Both the position numbers and the translations under genes were made by a program. A stretch of DNA of 64,000 bases. It comes from Isoptericola halotolerans. Lineage in GTDB: Bacteria; Actinomycetota; Actinomycetes; Actinomycetales; Cellulomonadaceae. Numbering within the stretch: the stretch's first letter is position 1; each line of letters begins with the position of its first letter. Shown here piece after piece: positions 26,992-34,953 of the stretch. The stretch lies in NCBI RefSeq assembly GCF_003003075.1, contig NZ_PVTX01000002.1, forward strand, positions 62,001-126,000. Reading direction: 5' to 3'. The notes below the pieces were generated by a model. It saw nothing but the letters and a program-made list of their open reading frames with translations, ran no database searches and was not told the DNA's origin.

Positions 26992-27782
26992 CCGCCGTCC
27001 AGCAGTCCGCGCCTGCCACCCGCACCCGGAAGCACGACCTCAGGCCCGTGCCGTTCACCCGGCTCGCGGCGTACGAGTGGCGCAAGCAGCTCGACACCCG
27101 GGCGGTGCGCTGGCTGTTCGTCACCATCGCCGTGATCACCGCCGGGGTCCTGGCCGTCACCGGGCTGGTGGGCGACGGCAACGTGTCGTTCGAGGCGTTC
27201 GTCACCAACACGTCGACGCCGCTGGCGATGCTGCTGCCGATCGTCGCCATCCTCGCCACCACCGCCGAGTGGTCCCAACGCACCGGGCTGACGACCTTCA
27301 CGCTGGAGCCGCGCCGGCTGCGCGTCGTGTGGGCGAAGCTGGTCACCGCCGTCGGCTCCGGGCTGGCCTTCTTCCTGGTCGCCGTCGCGATCGCCGCGAT
27401 CGCGCACCTGGCGGTCATCACCTTCCGCGACGCCGACGCCGACTGGGGCCTCGGCGCGATGACGGCCGGCATGGTGCTGATGCTCGCGATCTGGATGATG
27501 CAGGGCGTGGCGTTCGGTCTGGCGCTGCAGAGCACGCCGGGCGCGATCGTCGTCTACCTCGTGGTGCCGACCATCGTGGGAGGCCTGACGGCGCTGGTGC
27601 AGTCGTGGCAGGACGTGTGGCCGTGGCTCGACCTGCAGACCGCCTCCATGCCGCTGATCACGGGCGGGTCGATGGGTGGCGAGCAGTGGGCGCAGCTCGC
27701 GGTCACCACCGCGATCTGGGTCGGCCTGCCGCTGCTGGTCGGAGTCCTGCGGGTCCAGCGCGGAGAGATCAAGACCGCCTGA
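26988..27782 (+). CDS. ABC-2 type transporter permease
   Basis: 264 residues with six predicted transmembrane helices, beginning WLFVTIAVITAGVLAVTGLV and ending IWVGLPLLVGVLRVQRGE, preceded by an amphipathic RLAAYEWRKQLDTRAV segment typical of ABC-2 permeases. It pairs with the ATPase just upstream as a homodimeric exporter, possibly of a lipid, antibiotic or peptide. The divergent kinase/regulator pair suggests substrate-induced expression, as in BceS- or LiaS-type modules. Confidence 0.9.
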   Translation: MTAVQQSAPATRTRKHDLRPVPFTRLAAYEWRKQLDTRAVRWLFVTIAVITAGVLAVTGLVGDGNVSFEAFVTNTSTPLAMLLPIVAILATTAEWSQRTGLTTFTLEPRRLRVVWAKLVTAVGSGLAFFLVAVAIAAIAHLAVITFRDADADWGLGAMTAGMVLMLAIWMMQGVAFGLALQSTPGAIVVYLVVPTIVGGLTALVQSWQDVWPWLDLQTASMPLITGGSMGGEQWAQLAVTTAIWVGLPLLVGVLRVQRGEIKTA

Positions 27783-27811
27783 GCCGCCCTCACTCCCGCC
27801 GCCTCCAGCCG

Positions 27812-27871
27812 CCGAACGTGTCGATCCGGACCGCTTTGACTCCGCAAAGCGGTCCGGATCGACATGTTCGG
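27812..27871. terminator. 27-bp near-perfect hairpin between convergent genes
   Basis: Left arm 27812-27838 (CCGAACGTGTCGATCCGG then ACCGCTTTG) pairs with right arm 27845-27871 at 26 of 27 positions, with a 6-base loop ACTCCG. It lies between the stops of the ABC permease (+) and the antiporter (-). There is no U-run. A bidirectional terminator is likely, but the stem is far longer than a terminator needs. Confidence 0.8.
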
Positions 27872-27907
27872 CACCGAGACGTTCGGCACCGAGACGTTCG
27901 GCGGCGG
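27862..27907. repeat. 15-base tandem repeat next to the long hairpin
   Basis: GTTCGGCACCGAGAC and its near copies start at 27866, 27881 and 27896 (third copy GTTCGGCGGCGGGGC). The first unit begins inside the right arm of the hairpin and the last ends 3 bases before the antiporter stop codon. Confidence 0.75.
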
Positions 27908-27909
27908 GG

Positions 27910-29781
27910 CTACTCGGCGCGCATCTCCACGGCGATCTGCTCCGCGTCGAGCAGCTCCAGCGCGCGGTTCAGGAGCACGGAGTCGTACCTGCCGACGGAC
28001 CGTGCCTCGAGGAGCGCCGCGCGCTGCGCACCGATGGTCGCGAGCCGCAGCTCGAAGAACTGGGTCGCCAGCTCCTCCGGCGTCTGCTCCTCCTCGACCT
28101 GGTCCTCCTGGTCGCGCAGCACGAGGTCGCGCACCCGTGCCACGACCACCGGGGCGTAGGTGCCGCCGTCGGGTCGCCGCAGGCCGGGGTCGTCGAGCAT
28201 GGCGCGCGACGCGGCGTCGTGGACGGCGCGCAGCCCTTCCATGCCCTCGGCGTGCCGGGGTGACGCGCTGCCCGCGAGACCGAGGCGTCGCACGACCCAC
28301 GGCAGCGTGCCGCCCTGCACCAGCAGGGTCCCGGCGGCCACGCCGAAGGCCACCAGCACCAGCAGCGACCGCTGCGGGAAGTCCGCCGGCAACGTCTGCG
28401 CCGCGGCCAGGGTGACGACACCGCGCATCCCCGCCCAGACCAGCACCATGCCCTCCCGCGGCCCGAGCGGCGCAGCCATGAGGTAGTCGACGTCGGCCAG
28501 CTTGCGGAGCATCCGCCGCTGGAACTGGGCCATGCGGGTGGCCATGCCGGCCTCGCGACGCTCGGTGCGGGGTGCGGCCCGGCGTCGCTGCTCGGCCTCC
28601 ACGCGTCGGGTCATGCGCTGCACCGCGCGGCGCCGTCGTCGTGGGTCCATCCCGGCGGGCAGGCTGGCGGCGTACGCCTCCGCGACGGCCGCCGCGGTCA
28701 GGCCGCGGCCCGGCTCCTCGGACGACGCCCGCCCGGCCTCCAGCCGGGCCTGCATCCCGTGGACGACCTCCCGCACCTGCTCGGCGCGCCGACGACGACG
28801 TTCCAGCAGCGCCAGCAGCGGCAGCACGAACGCGGCGCGCACCAGCACGATGCCGACCGCGCCGATGGTCGCGACGCCGAGCGCGAGCGCCAACGAGCCG
28901 TGCTCCGCCCGGACGTCCTCGACCAGCCCGAAGATCTGCAGCCCCATGACCAGGAACAGCCCGCCCTCGAGCAGCACCTCGACCGTCCGCCAGTTCGACT
29001 CCTCGGACAGCCGGTCCTGGGGCCGCAGGTGCCGCGCCGCGAGCGTGCCCGTCACCAGCCCGGCGGCCACCGCGGCGACGATGCCCGAGGCACCCAGGGC
29101 CTCGGCGGGCGCGTAGGCGGCGAAGGGCACGACGAACGAGGCCGCGGTGGACAGCGCCGCGTTGCGCACCCGAGCCCGTACCCACAGGCCCAGCCGGCCG
29201 ACGATGACGCCGCACACCACGGCGATCGCCACCGCCTGCAGGAAGTCCCCCACCACGCTCCAGACGGACACCGTCGCGGCGGTCGCCGCGATGGCGGAGC
29301 GCAGCAGGACGAGGGACGTGGCGTCGTTGAGCAACCCTTCGCCGTCGAGCATGACCACGACGCGGCGTGGCGCCCCGAGCTTCTTGATGATGGAGGTGGC
29401 GACGGCGTCCGTGGGGCTGACGATGGCGCCCAGCGCGATGCCGGCGGCGAGCCCGATCCCGGGGACGACGGCCGCGAAGACCGCACCGAGCACCACCGCG
29501 GACACCACGACGAGCAGCACCGACATGCCGCCGATCGCCGTGAGCTCGCGGCGGAACTCCATGGCGGGGAAGGACGCCGCCGCCGCGTACAGCAGCGCGG
29601 GCAGGACGCCGGCGAGGATCAGCTCGGGATCGATCTCGATGGCCGGCGTCGTCGGCAGGAGGCTGATGCCGGTCCCGATCAGCACGAGGATCAGCGGGGC
29701 CGCCACCCCCGCCCGCGGGGCGAGCGCCGTGACGGCGATGATGATCACCACCGAGGCGACCGCGACCAGCATGACGTCCAT
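27910..29781 (-). CDS. Na+/H+ antiporter, CPA1 family
   Basis: About 623 residues. Ten to twelve transmembrane helices in the first 400 residues; IALGAIVSPTDAVATSIIKKLG holds the transport Asp of the CPA1 motif, followed by LLNDATSLVLL (the paired Asp) and EVLLEGGLFLVMGLQ. A soluble Arg/Glu-rich insertion (about 315-440) precedes a last helix pair (MVLVWAGMRGVVTLAAAQTL), and a cytoplasmic helical tail (VEEEQTPEELATQFFELR) ends the protein. It would exchange Na+ or K+ for protons for pH and salt balance. Start ambiguous: ATG 29781 chosen, an in-frame TTG at 29790 is possible. Confidence 0.88.
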   Translation of the reverse strand: MDVMLVAVASVVIIIAVTALAPRAGVAAPLILVLIGTGISLLPTTPAIEIDPELILAGVLPALLYAAAASFPAMEFRRELTAIGGMSVLLVVVSAVVLGAVFAAVVPGIGLAAGIALGAIVSPTDAVATSIIKKLGAPRRVVVMLDGEGLLNDATSLVLLRSAIAATAATVSVWSVVGDFLQAVAIAVVCGVIVGRLGLWVRARVRNAALSTAASFVVPFAAYAPAEALGASGIVAAVAAGLVTGTLAARHLRPQDRLSEESNWRTVEVLLEGGLFLVMGLQIFGLVEDVRAEHGSLALALGVATIGAVGIVLVRAAFVLPLLALLERRRRRAEQVREVVHGMQARLEAGRASSEEPGRGLTAAAVAEAYAASLPAGMDPRRRRRAVQRMTRRVEAEQRRRAAPRTERREAGMATRMAQFQRRMLRKLADVDYLMAAPLGPREGMVLVWAGMRGVVTLAAAQTLPADFPQRSLLVLVAFGVAAGTLLVQGGTLPWVVRRLGLAGSASPRHAEGMEGLRAVHDAASRAMLDDPGLRRPDGGTYAPVVVARVRDLVLRDQEDQVEEEQTPEELATQFFELRLATIGAQRAALLEARSVGRYDSVLLNRALELLDAEQIAVEMRAE

Positions 29782-29827
29782 GGCGTTCAAGGTAGGCGGG
29801 TTCGTCCCGCTCGGCAGCGGGGCGCCA

Positions 29828-29880
29828 CGACCTCGGCGAGGTTCGCACTACCTCGGCGGGGACGGGACGACGTCGGCGGG
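29828..29880. repeat. 20-base tandem repeat array, one good and two degenerate units
   Basis: CTACCTCGGCG at 29848 has CGACCTCGGCG at 29828 and CGACGTCGGCG at 29868, each 20 bases away. The middle copy supplies the TAG stop of the nuclease gene on the minus strand (PPR-stop). Same core and period as the arrays at 9.33, 14.85 and 60.26 kb. Confidence 0.8.
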
Positions 29881-30744
29881 TCCGGTGAGCTCCGTCCAGC
29901 CCGACGGCGGCCGGTGGGAGACGGTCCTCGGCTCGAGCGGGCGGTCGGGCGCCGGGCCACGGACGTCGGCGGCCACCAGCGGGCCGAGGCCCAGGCCGGT
30001 CAGCCGCTCGACGTCGGCGACCGGCACCTGGAACGTGCGGAAGGGGCCGAGGGGCGGCACGTGCCCGACGGCGAGCGCCCGTCCCGTCGCGGTGCTCAGC
30101 TCGGCGTCGGTGAGCAACGGCGTCTGGTCGAGCACGAACGCGGCGGACTGCAGGGTGGGTGCGGGGCTGCCCGTCCCCGGCCCGTCGCCCGCTGCTGCCC
30201 AGGCGACGACCTTCCAGAACTGCCGCGGGATCGCGACGCCCCGGTAGACAGGGTCGGCGCCGAGGAACACGCACCCGGTTTGGACCACGACCCGGTGGTC
30301 GTGGGCGTCGGCGTACTCGAGCACGTGGTCCTCGAGCCCGTTCCACAGCTCCTTCGACTGGTTGAGCTCGGCGACCTGCGGCGCCGCGTTGGTGTAGACG
30401 AACGTGGCCTCGCCCGCCTCGCGAGCCTCCTCGATCGTGCCCCACATGGGGTCCAGCCGCCGGACCAGGTGCCCGCGGTCGAGCGGGTTGTGGCGGTAGA
30501 GCTCGTTGCCCGCCTGCTCGTGCGGCGGCGCCTGCGGGTCGAGCCGCCAGCTCCCGGACCTGGGCAGGGGCCGGAGCCGTGCCCCGTCCACGGTGCAGGC
30601 CGTGGCGGCGGCGAGTCGGCGCTGCGGGTCGAGGAGCACGCTGAATCGGGGGTGGTCGAGCTGCCGCAGCGGACGCCCGGCGGTGGGCAGGGGTACGCGG
30701 ACGGCCTCGTCGGGGCCGAGGAACTGGGCGTCGTAGCCGGTCAC
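29848..30744 (-). CDS. DNA/RNA non-specific endonuclease (NUC1/NucA type)
   Basis: 298 residues from a GTG at 30744. LYRHNPLDRGHLVRRLDPMW contains the DRGH catalytic motif (general-base His), and TFVYTNAAPQVAELNQSKE with the metal-binding Asn follows, as in the beta-beta-alpha-Me nuclease family. VVVQTGCVFLGADPVYRGVAIPRQFWKVV is the typical family strand pair. No clear signal peptide is seen, unusual because most relatives are secreted; either the start is wrong or the enzyme acts in the cell or by another route. The last residues lie in the 20-base repeat. Confidence 0.85.
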   Translation of the reverse strand: MTGYDAQFLGPDEAVRVPLPTAGRPLRQLDHPRFSVLLDPQRRLAAATACTVDGARLRPLPRSGSWRLDPQAPPHEQAGNELYRHNPLDRGHLVRRLDPMWGTIEEAREAGEATFVYTNAAPQVAELNQSKELWNGLEDHVLEYADAHDHRVVVQTGCVFLGADPVYRGVAIPRQFWKVVAWAAAGDGPGTGSPAPTLQSAAFVLDQTPLLTDAELSTATGRALAVGHVPPLGPFRTFQVPVADVERLTGLGLGPLVAADVRGPAPDRPLEPRTVSHRPPSGWTELTGPADVVPSPPR

Positions 30745-30775
30745 AGGTGCGAGCCAACCACGTCCGGCCGATCTC

Positions 30776-30810
30776 TTGTCAACGATATATCGTTGATGTA
30801 TCTTCGATAC
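30776..30810 (+). promoter_or_regulatory. padR promoter with overlapping palindromic operator
   Basis: TTGTCA (30776-30781) and TATCTT (30799-30804) are 17 bases apart, a near-consensus sigma-70-type promoter. A perfect 18-base palindrome TCAACGATATATCGTTGA (30779-30796) overlaps the -35 box and spacer, and a second partial palindrome GTATCTTCGATAC (30798-30810) covers the -10. This is the expected place for PadR autorepression. It also lies 35 bases from the start of the divergent nuclease gene. Confidence 0.75.
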
Positions 30811-30854
30811 GTCGGGTGAGCATCCGGCTCCCCGCGCTCGACAGGAGAACCACC

Positions 30855-31475
30855 ATGCGTACCCCTCGCACCCCCCACCCCGATCCCTTCGACCTGCCCG
30901 GCGGCCCGCACCGCCGCGGCGACCACCCGCGCGGCGGCCGTGGACGACGCGGCGGCTTCGACGTCGGCTGGGAGACCGGCCCGCGCGGCGGCCGCGGCCC
31001 CGGCGCGGGAGGCCCCGGCGGCCGTCGCGGCGGCAGCCGGCGCGGCCGCGGCCAGATGCGCGCCGCGATCCTGCTCCTGCTCGCCGAGGCGCCCCAGCAC
31101 GGCTACCAGATCATCACCGAGCTCGCCGACCGCTCCGAGGGCGGCTGGCGCCCGAGCCCGGGTGCTGTCTACCCGGCGATCGCCCAGCTCCAGGACGAGG
31201 GCCTCGTCGAGGTCGCCGACGACGGAGGTCGTCGTCTCGCGTCCCTCACCGACGCCGGCCGCGAGCACGTCGAGGCGCACCGGGACGAGCTCGGCACACC
31301 CTGGGCGCCGACCGGCCCGCGCGGACCGGGCCGCGAGCTGCACGGGGCGATGCGCTCGCTCGCCGGCGCCGTCGAGCAGGTCGCCCGCACCGGCACGCCG
31401 GAGCAGGCCACGGCCGCCGCGGCGATCCTGGCCGGGGCGCGCCGCGACCTCTACCTGCTGCTCGCCGGCGAGTGA
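30855..31475 (+). CDS. PadR-family transcriptional regulator
   Basis: 206 residues. The first 65 residues are a disordered Gly/Arg/Pro-rich arm (FDLPGGPHRRGDHPRGGRG). The winged-helix PadR domain follows: MRAAILLLLAEAPQHGYQII, then TELADRSEGGWRPSPGAVYPAIAQLQDEGLVEV with the family motif HGYQI...SPGAVYPAIAQLQ. The C-terminal helices (AMRSLAGAVEQVARTG) would form the dimer interface. PadR proteins usually repress an exporter or detoxification gene and themselves, releasing DNA on ligand binding. AGGAGA lies 6 bases before the ATG. No exporter is directly downstream, so the target is unclear. Confidence 0.9.
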   Translation: MRTPRTPHPDPFDLPGGPHRRGDHPRGGRGRRGGFDVGWETGPRGGRGPGAGGPGGRRGGSRRGRGQMRAAILLLLAEAPQHGYQIITELADRSEGGWRPSPGAVYPAIAQLQDEGLVEVADDGGRRLASLTDAGREHVEAHRDELGTPWAPTGPRGPGRELHGAMRSLAGAVEQVARTGTPEQATAAAAILAGARRDLYLLLAGE

Positions 31476-31481
31476 CGCCCC

Positions 31482-33176
31482 CTATGAGGTGGTGAACCCC
31501 GCGAGCCCCAGGGGCCACCACCGCAGCAGGTGGCCGTCCACGGCGACGTCGACGCCCCAGCCGTCCTCGGGCAGGTCGGTGGACCACAGGTCCTCCCCCG
31601 TGATGGCGTCGATCGCCCGCCACCGCGACACCACCCCGGTGTCGGTGTAGGTCGGGACCACGAGGGCCACCACCCTCCCGTCGGTGAACACCGACTGCAC
31701 CTGGCCGTCCGGCCCGTCGCTCAGCGCCGCGTACGCCTCGAACAGGTCCTCGCGCACCCACAGGACCTCGCCGGTGGCGAGGTCGAGGCCCACCACCCGG
31801 TCACGCTCGTCGAGCACGACGGCGGTGCCCCCCGCCCGGGCGAGGTAGCGCGTGGCGGCCAGCCGCACCGACCACGTCGTCGCACCCTCAGGCCCCACGG
31901 CGCGGGTCTCGCCCCGTCCGGTGACGAGCCGCTGCCCGTCCGGACGCCCGTCCGTGGCGAGCGGGTCCAGCAGCCGGCCCTCGAGGTCGAACCGGTGCCG
32001 GCCGTCGGCGCCGAGCACCTGGAACTCCCACGACGCCTGGCCCCACGGCCCGGCGGACACCGCGTACCCGCCGTCCGCCAGCGGCCGCACGCGCCGGACC
32101 ACCTCCCCCTCGGCGTCCTCCAGGCCGGTCAGGTCCAGCCGCTGCCCGTCCGGGGTGAAGTACGCCAGCACGCCGCAACCGGAGAAACCGACCAGGCGCC
32201 CGCTGACCATGTGGTCGACGTCGCCACGGCGGTCGAGCTCGACGGTGCGGCCCCCGGTGTTCCAGCGCACGCACTGGGTGGAGTCGATCACCTCGCCGAA
32301 GGGCACCACCTCCGACCACCGCTCCGCACCCGTGACGGCGTCCGTGGCCCGCACCTCGAGGTCGTACCCGTCGTCGATCGTGCCCACGACCGTCAGGTCG
32401 GTCATCGGGTTGCCGCGGAGCTGGACGTCGACGGCGCGGGCCTCGCCCACCCATGTCGCCGTGAGCACCGTGCCCTGCGGTCCGGGCACCACGACGTCGT
32501 GGTCCTCCGCGACCGCGCGACGTCCCAGCACCGTCCCGTCCGGGTCCACGGTGGTCACCATCACCTCCCCCGAGACCGCCTCGCCCACGCACACCACCTG
32601 GGCCGTCGGGGTCAGCTCGACCGTCTCGGCCCAGAAGGCCAGCCCCGGCCCGCACGCCGCGGCCCGGTCCACGAGGTCCACGGTCCAGCGCCGCTGCCCC
32701 GTCAGCATGTCGATGCCGAGCAGCTCGTCGCTGCGGTGGACGGCCGCCACGCCGCCCGCGACCGCGACGAGCCCGCCCGGCATCTGCACCCCGGCCTCCG
32801 CGTCGTCGAGCCGCCAGGCCTCGGTCGGCGGCACCGACAGGTCGACGACGCCGCCCGCGGCGGCCCGCAGCTCGGCCGACCGCCCGCGGTCGAGGACGCC
32901 GTCGACCACCACCGCCGTCGCCACCAGGGTCGCGGCCACCACGACGGCACCGAGCCGGACGCCGCGGGACAGGCCGCGCCACCGCCGACCGGCGCGGGAC
33001 AGGGCGCCCGGCCCGGGAGACGACGGCACGGCGGGTCCGGCGCCGACGGCGGCAGGCGGGTCGGAAGGTGCCGGTGCGGCCGGGCCGGCCGCAGGGGAGC
33101 CCGCGGCCTCCGCGCCGTCGTCGGGCACGAGGTCGAACGTGTAGGCCCCCTCAGGGGCTCGACGCCGCCGCCCCAC
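31482..33176 (-). CDS. membrane-anchored PQQ-like beta-propeller protein, paralogue A
   Basis: 564 residues: a Pro/Ala-rich cytoplasmic N-terminus (about 70 residues), one transmembrane helix (LGAVVVAATLVATAVVVDGVL), then an extracytoplasmic domain of repeated beta-blades with Trp-docking-like units such as IDMLTGQRRWTVDLV, VTGAERWSEVV and LDLATGEVLWVRED, as in PQQ-dehydrogenase-like and BamB propellers. Paired Cys residues probably form disulfides. No catalytic residues for a quinoprotein were seen, so a scaffold or ligand-binding role is more likely. Third in a tandem set of three; 9 bases separate it from paralogue B. Closest internal match to C is the segment LARAGGT...GLDLATGE. Confidence 0.8.
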   Translation of the reverse strand: MGRRRRAPEGAYTFDLVPDDGAEAAGSPAAGPAAPAPSDPPAAVGAGPAVPSSPGPGALSRAGRRWRGLSRGVRLGAVVVAATLVATAVVVDGVLDRGRSAELRAAAGGVVDLSVPPTEAWRLDDAEAGVQMPGGLVAVAGGVAAVHRSDELLGIDMLTGQRRWTVDLVDRAAACGPGLAFWAETVELTPTAQVVCVGEAVSGEVMVTTVDPDGTVLGRRAVAEDHDVVVPGPQGTVLTATWVGEARAVDVQLRGNPMTDLTVVGTIDDGYDLEVRATDAVTGAERWSEVVPFGEVIDSTQCVRWNTGGRTVELDRRGDVDHMVSGRLVGFSGCGVLAYFTPDGQRLDLTGLEDAEGEVVRRVRPLADGGYAVSAGPWGQASWEFQVLGADGRHRFDLEGRLLDPLATDGRPDGQRLVTGRGETRAVGPEGATTWSVRLAATRYLARAGGTAVVLDERDRVVGLDLATGEVLWVREDLFEAYAALSDGPDGQVQSVFTDGRVVALVVPTYTDTGVVSRWRAIDAITGEDLWSTDLPEDGWGVDVAVDGHLLRWWPLGLAGFTTS

Positions 33177-33185
33177 CCCTCGACG

Positions 33186-34880
33186 TTAGCGCGGAGCGAG
33201 CACACTCACCGAGGTGAGGTCGGCCTCCTCCACCCACGAGTCCGGGGGCACGGTCAGCTCCTGCAGCAGCAGGTGGCCGTCGACGGCGGCGAGGTACGGC
33301 ACGGTCCCGGCGCCGAGCCGCTCCCGGCGCGCGGTCCCGGTGGCCAGGTCCACGGTGAGCAGCTCGCCCACCTGGTCGTCGTCACCCGTGACCGCCGTGA
33401 GCGCGACCGTCACCCGGTCGCCGTCGGTCACGGCCGACGTCGGCCAGGCGTACGGCCGGCCCTCCGGAGCGCTCATCGCCACGCGCCACCGCTCGGTGCC
33501 GTCGGTGACGTCCACCCCGACCAGGTCCTCGTTGCCCGCGACCACGGCCACGTCGCCGGCCCGCGCCAGCACGCCGGCAGCCTCGTGGTCCAGGCGCCAG
33601 AGCTCCTCCCCCGCCGGGTCCAGGCCGGTCAGCGCCTGGCCGAAGCCGTCGGTCGCGAGAACGACGGACTCGTCGGCGTCCACCGACGCCCCGGGCGTCG
33701 CGACCTGGCGCGTCGGGCTCTCGAGGAGCACGGACCCGTCGGCGCCGACCAGGTCCGAGCCGATCTCACCGCTGGCCGGATCCTGGGACGGGACGACGAA
33801 CCGGTCGGCGGAGTACGCCTCGACGGCTGCGACACCCCCGAGGAACACCGCGTCCTCGCCCGTGCTCTCGACGAGCACCGCCCCGGTCGTCGTGGTCGCC
33901 CCGCCGACGTCGCACCACTGGTAGCCGACCAGCGCCGGTGACGCCACCAGGGTCCGTGGCGGGGACACCTCGATCCGGAAGGGGGTCGCCTGGTCGAAGC
34001 TCCGCGGGAAGCTGCCGTCGGACCGGTCCCACACGAAGGCGCACTCGTCCAGGAGGCGGCCGGAGGGTGCGCCGGTCGGCACCTCGAACCGGACGTCACC
34101 GGTCACGGCGTCCTCCACGTGCACCCTCGCCTCCTCCGGGTCGACCCGCCGGATCGCCGCCCGCGCCCCGGCCTGGGTCGCGTGGTCGAGGCGGTCGGGC
34201 ATGTCGGTGTCGTGCTCCACCACGAGCAGGCCGCCGTCGGCGGCCGGTGCGACGTCGCGGTCCTCGCCGCCGTACTCCGCGCCCGGGAGCTCGCGCTGCC
34301 CGACGACGTCTCCCGCCGCGTCGAGGACCGTCACGGCGCGCTCGTCGGTGGGTCCGTGCAGGCACGTGACGAGCTCGCTCGGCATCGCCCACTCGACGCC
34401 GCTCTCCAGGCGCGGCTGCGGGCCGCAGACCGGGTCCGCCCCGAGCGCGGCACGCCAGCGCTCCTCGCCGGTGCCGGCGTCGAGCGCGACCGCGTCGTCG
34501 CCCTCCGCCAGCACGACGAGCCCGTCCGGGAGCACCACCGGCACGCCGCCACCCTCGACCCGCCACACCGCGGCGAGCTCACCCTCGAGCGAGACGACTC
34601 CCCCGGGAGAGTTCCGGAGCCGCTCCGTCTGCGTGTGCGAGGCGACGGCGGCTCCCACGGCCGTGCCGCCGACCAGGACGATCGCGAGCCCGCCCGCCAC
34701 GCCCGCGAACAGCCGGCGCTGCCGAGGGTCCGCGCGGTGCCACCGTTCGCCGGCGCGCGACCACCACCCGGGGCGCGCCTCCGCCACCGCGGGCGCACCG
34801 CCGTCGTCCCCCTCGAGACCGGCGTCGGCGTCGGACGAGACGTCGAAGGAGACCATGCCGGGGTCACGTCGTCGGGCCAC
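33186..34880 (-). CDS. membrane-anchored PQQ-like beta-propeller protein, paralogue B
   Basis: 564 residues. It begins MARRRDPGMVSFDVSSD, identical to paralogue C for 17 residues, then diverges. An acidic/Trp-containing cytoplasmic stretch, one transmembrane helix (LFAGVAGGLAIVLVGGTAVGAAVA), and an external propeller of blades such as LDAGTGEERWRAAL and VDVTDGTERWRVAM. The start is a GTG; an internal ATG lies at codon 9. The blades keep the Trp spacing of PQQ-like repeats but no catalytic Asp/Glu was identified. Probably anchored outside the membrane and cotranscribed with C and A. Function unknown. Confidence 0.8.
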   Translation of the reverse strand: MARRRDPGMVSFDVSSDADAGLEGDDGGAPAVAEARPGWWSRAGERWHRADPRQRRLFAGVAGGLAIVLVGGTAVGAAVASHTQTERLRNSPGGVVSLEGELAAVWRVEGGGVPVVLPDGLVVLAEGDDAVALDAGTGEERWRAALGADPVCGPQPRLESGVEWAMPSELVTCLHGPTDERAVTVLDAAGDVVGQRELPGAEYGGEDRDVAPAADGGLLVVEHDTDMPDRLDHATQAGARAAIRRVDPEEARVHVEDAVTGDVRFEVPTGAPSGRLLDECAFVWDRSDGSFPRSFDQATPFRIEVSPPRTLVASPALVGYQWCDVGGATTTTGAVLVESTGEDAVFLGGVAAVEAYSADRFVVPSQDPASGEIGSDLVGADGSVLLESPTRQVATPGASVDADESVVLATDGFGQALTGLDPAGEELWRLDHEAAGVLARAGDVAVVAGNEDLVGVDVTDGTERWRVAMSAPEGRPYAWPTSAVTDGDRVTVALTAVTGDDDQVGELLTVDLATGTARRERLGAGTVPYLAAVDGHLLLQELTVPPDSWVEEADLTSVSVLAPR

Positions 34881-34953
34881 GGGAGCAACGTAGCCCGCCG
34901 CCGTGCGCGAGGCCCGCCCGACGGCGGGCGAACTCCTGGCCGGCCCCGGCCGG

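Noticed and set aside
31842-31848. GAGGTAG core inside a PQQ-like gene, also at 40791, 50110 and 16630 (CTACCTC)
   Set aside because: These are single copies in well-supported coding sequence (Leu-Tyr or Tyr-Leu codons), without a 20-base partner, so they are chance matches.
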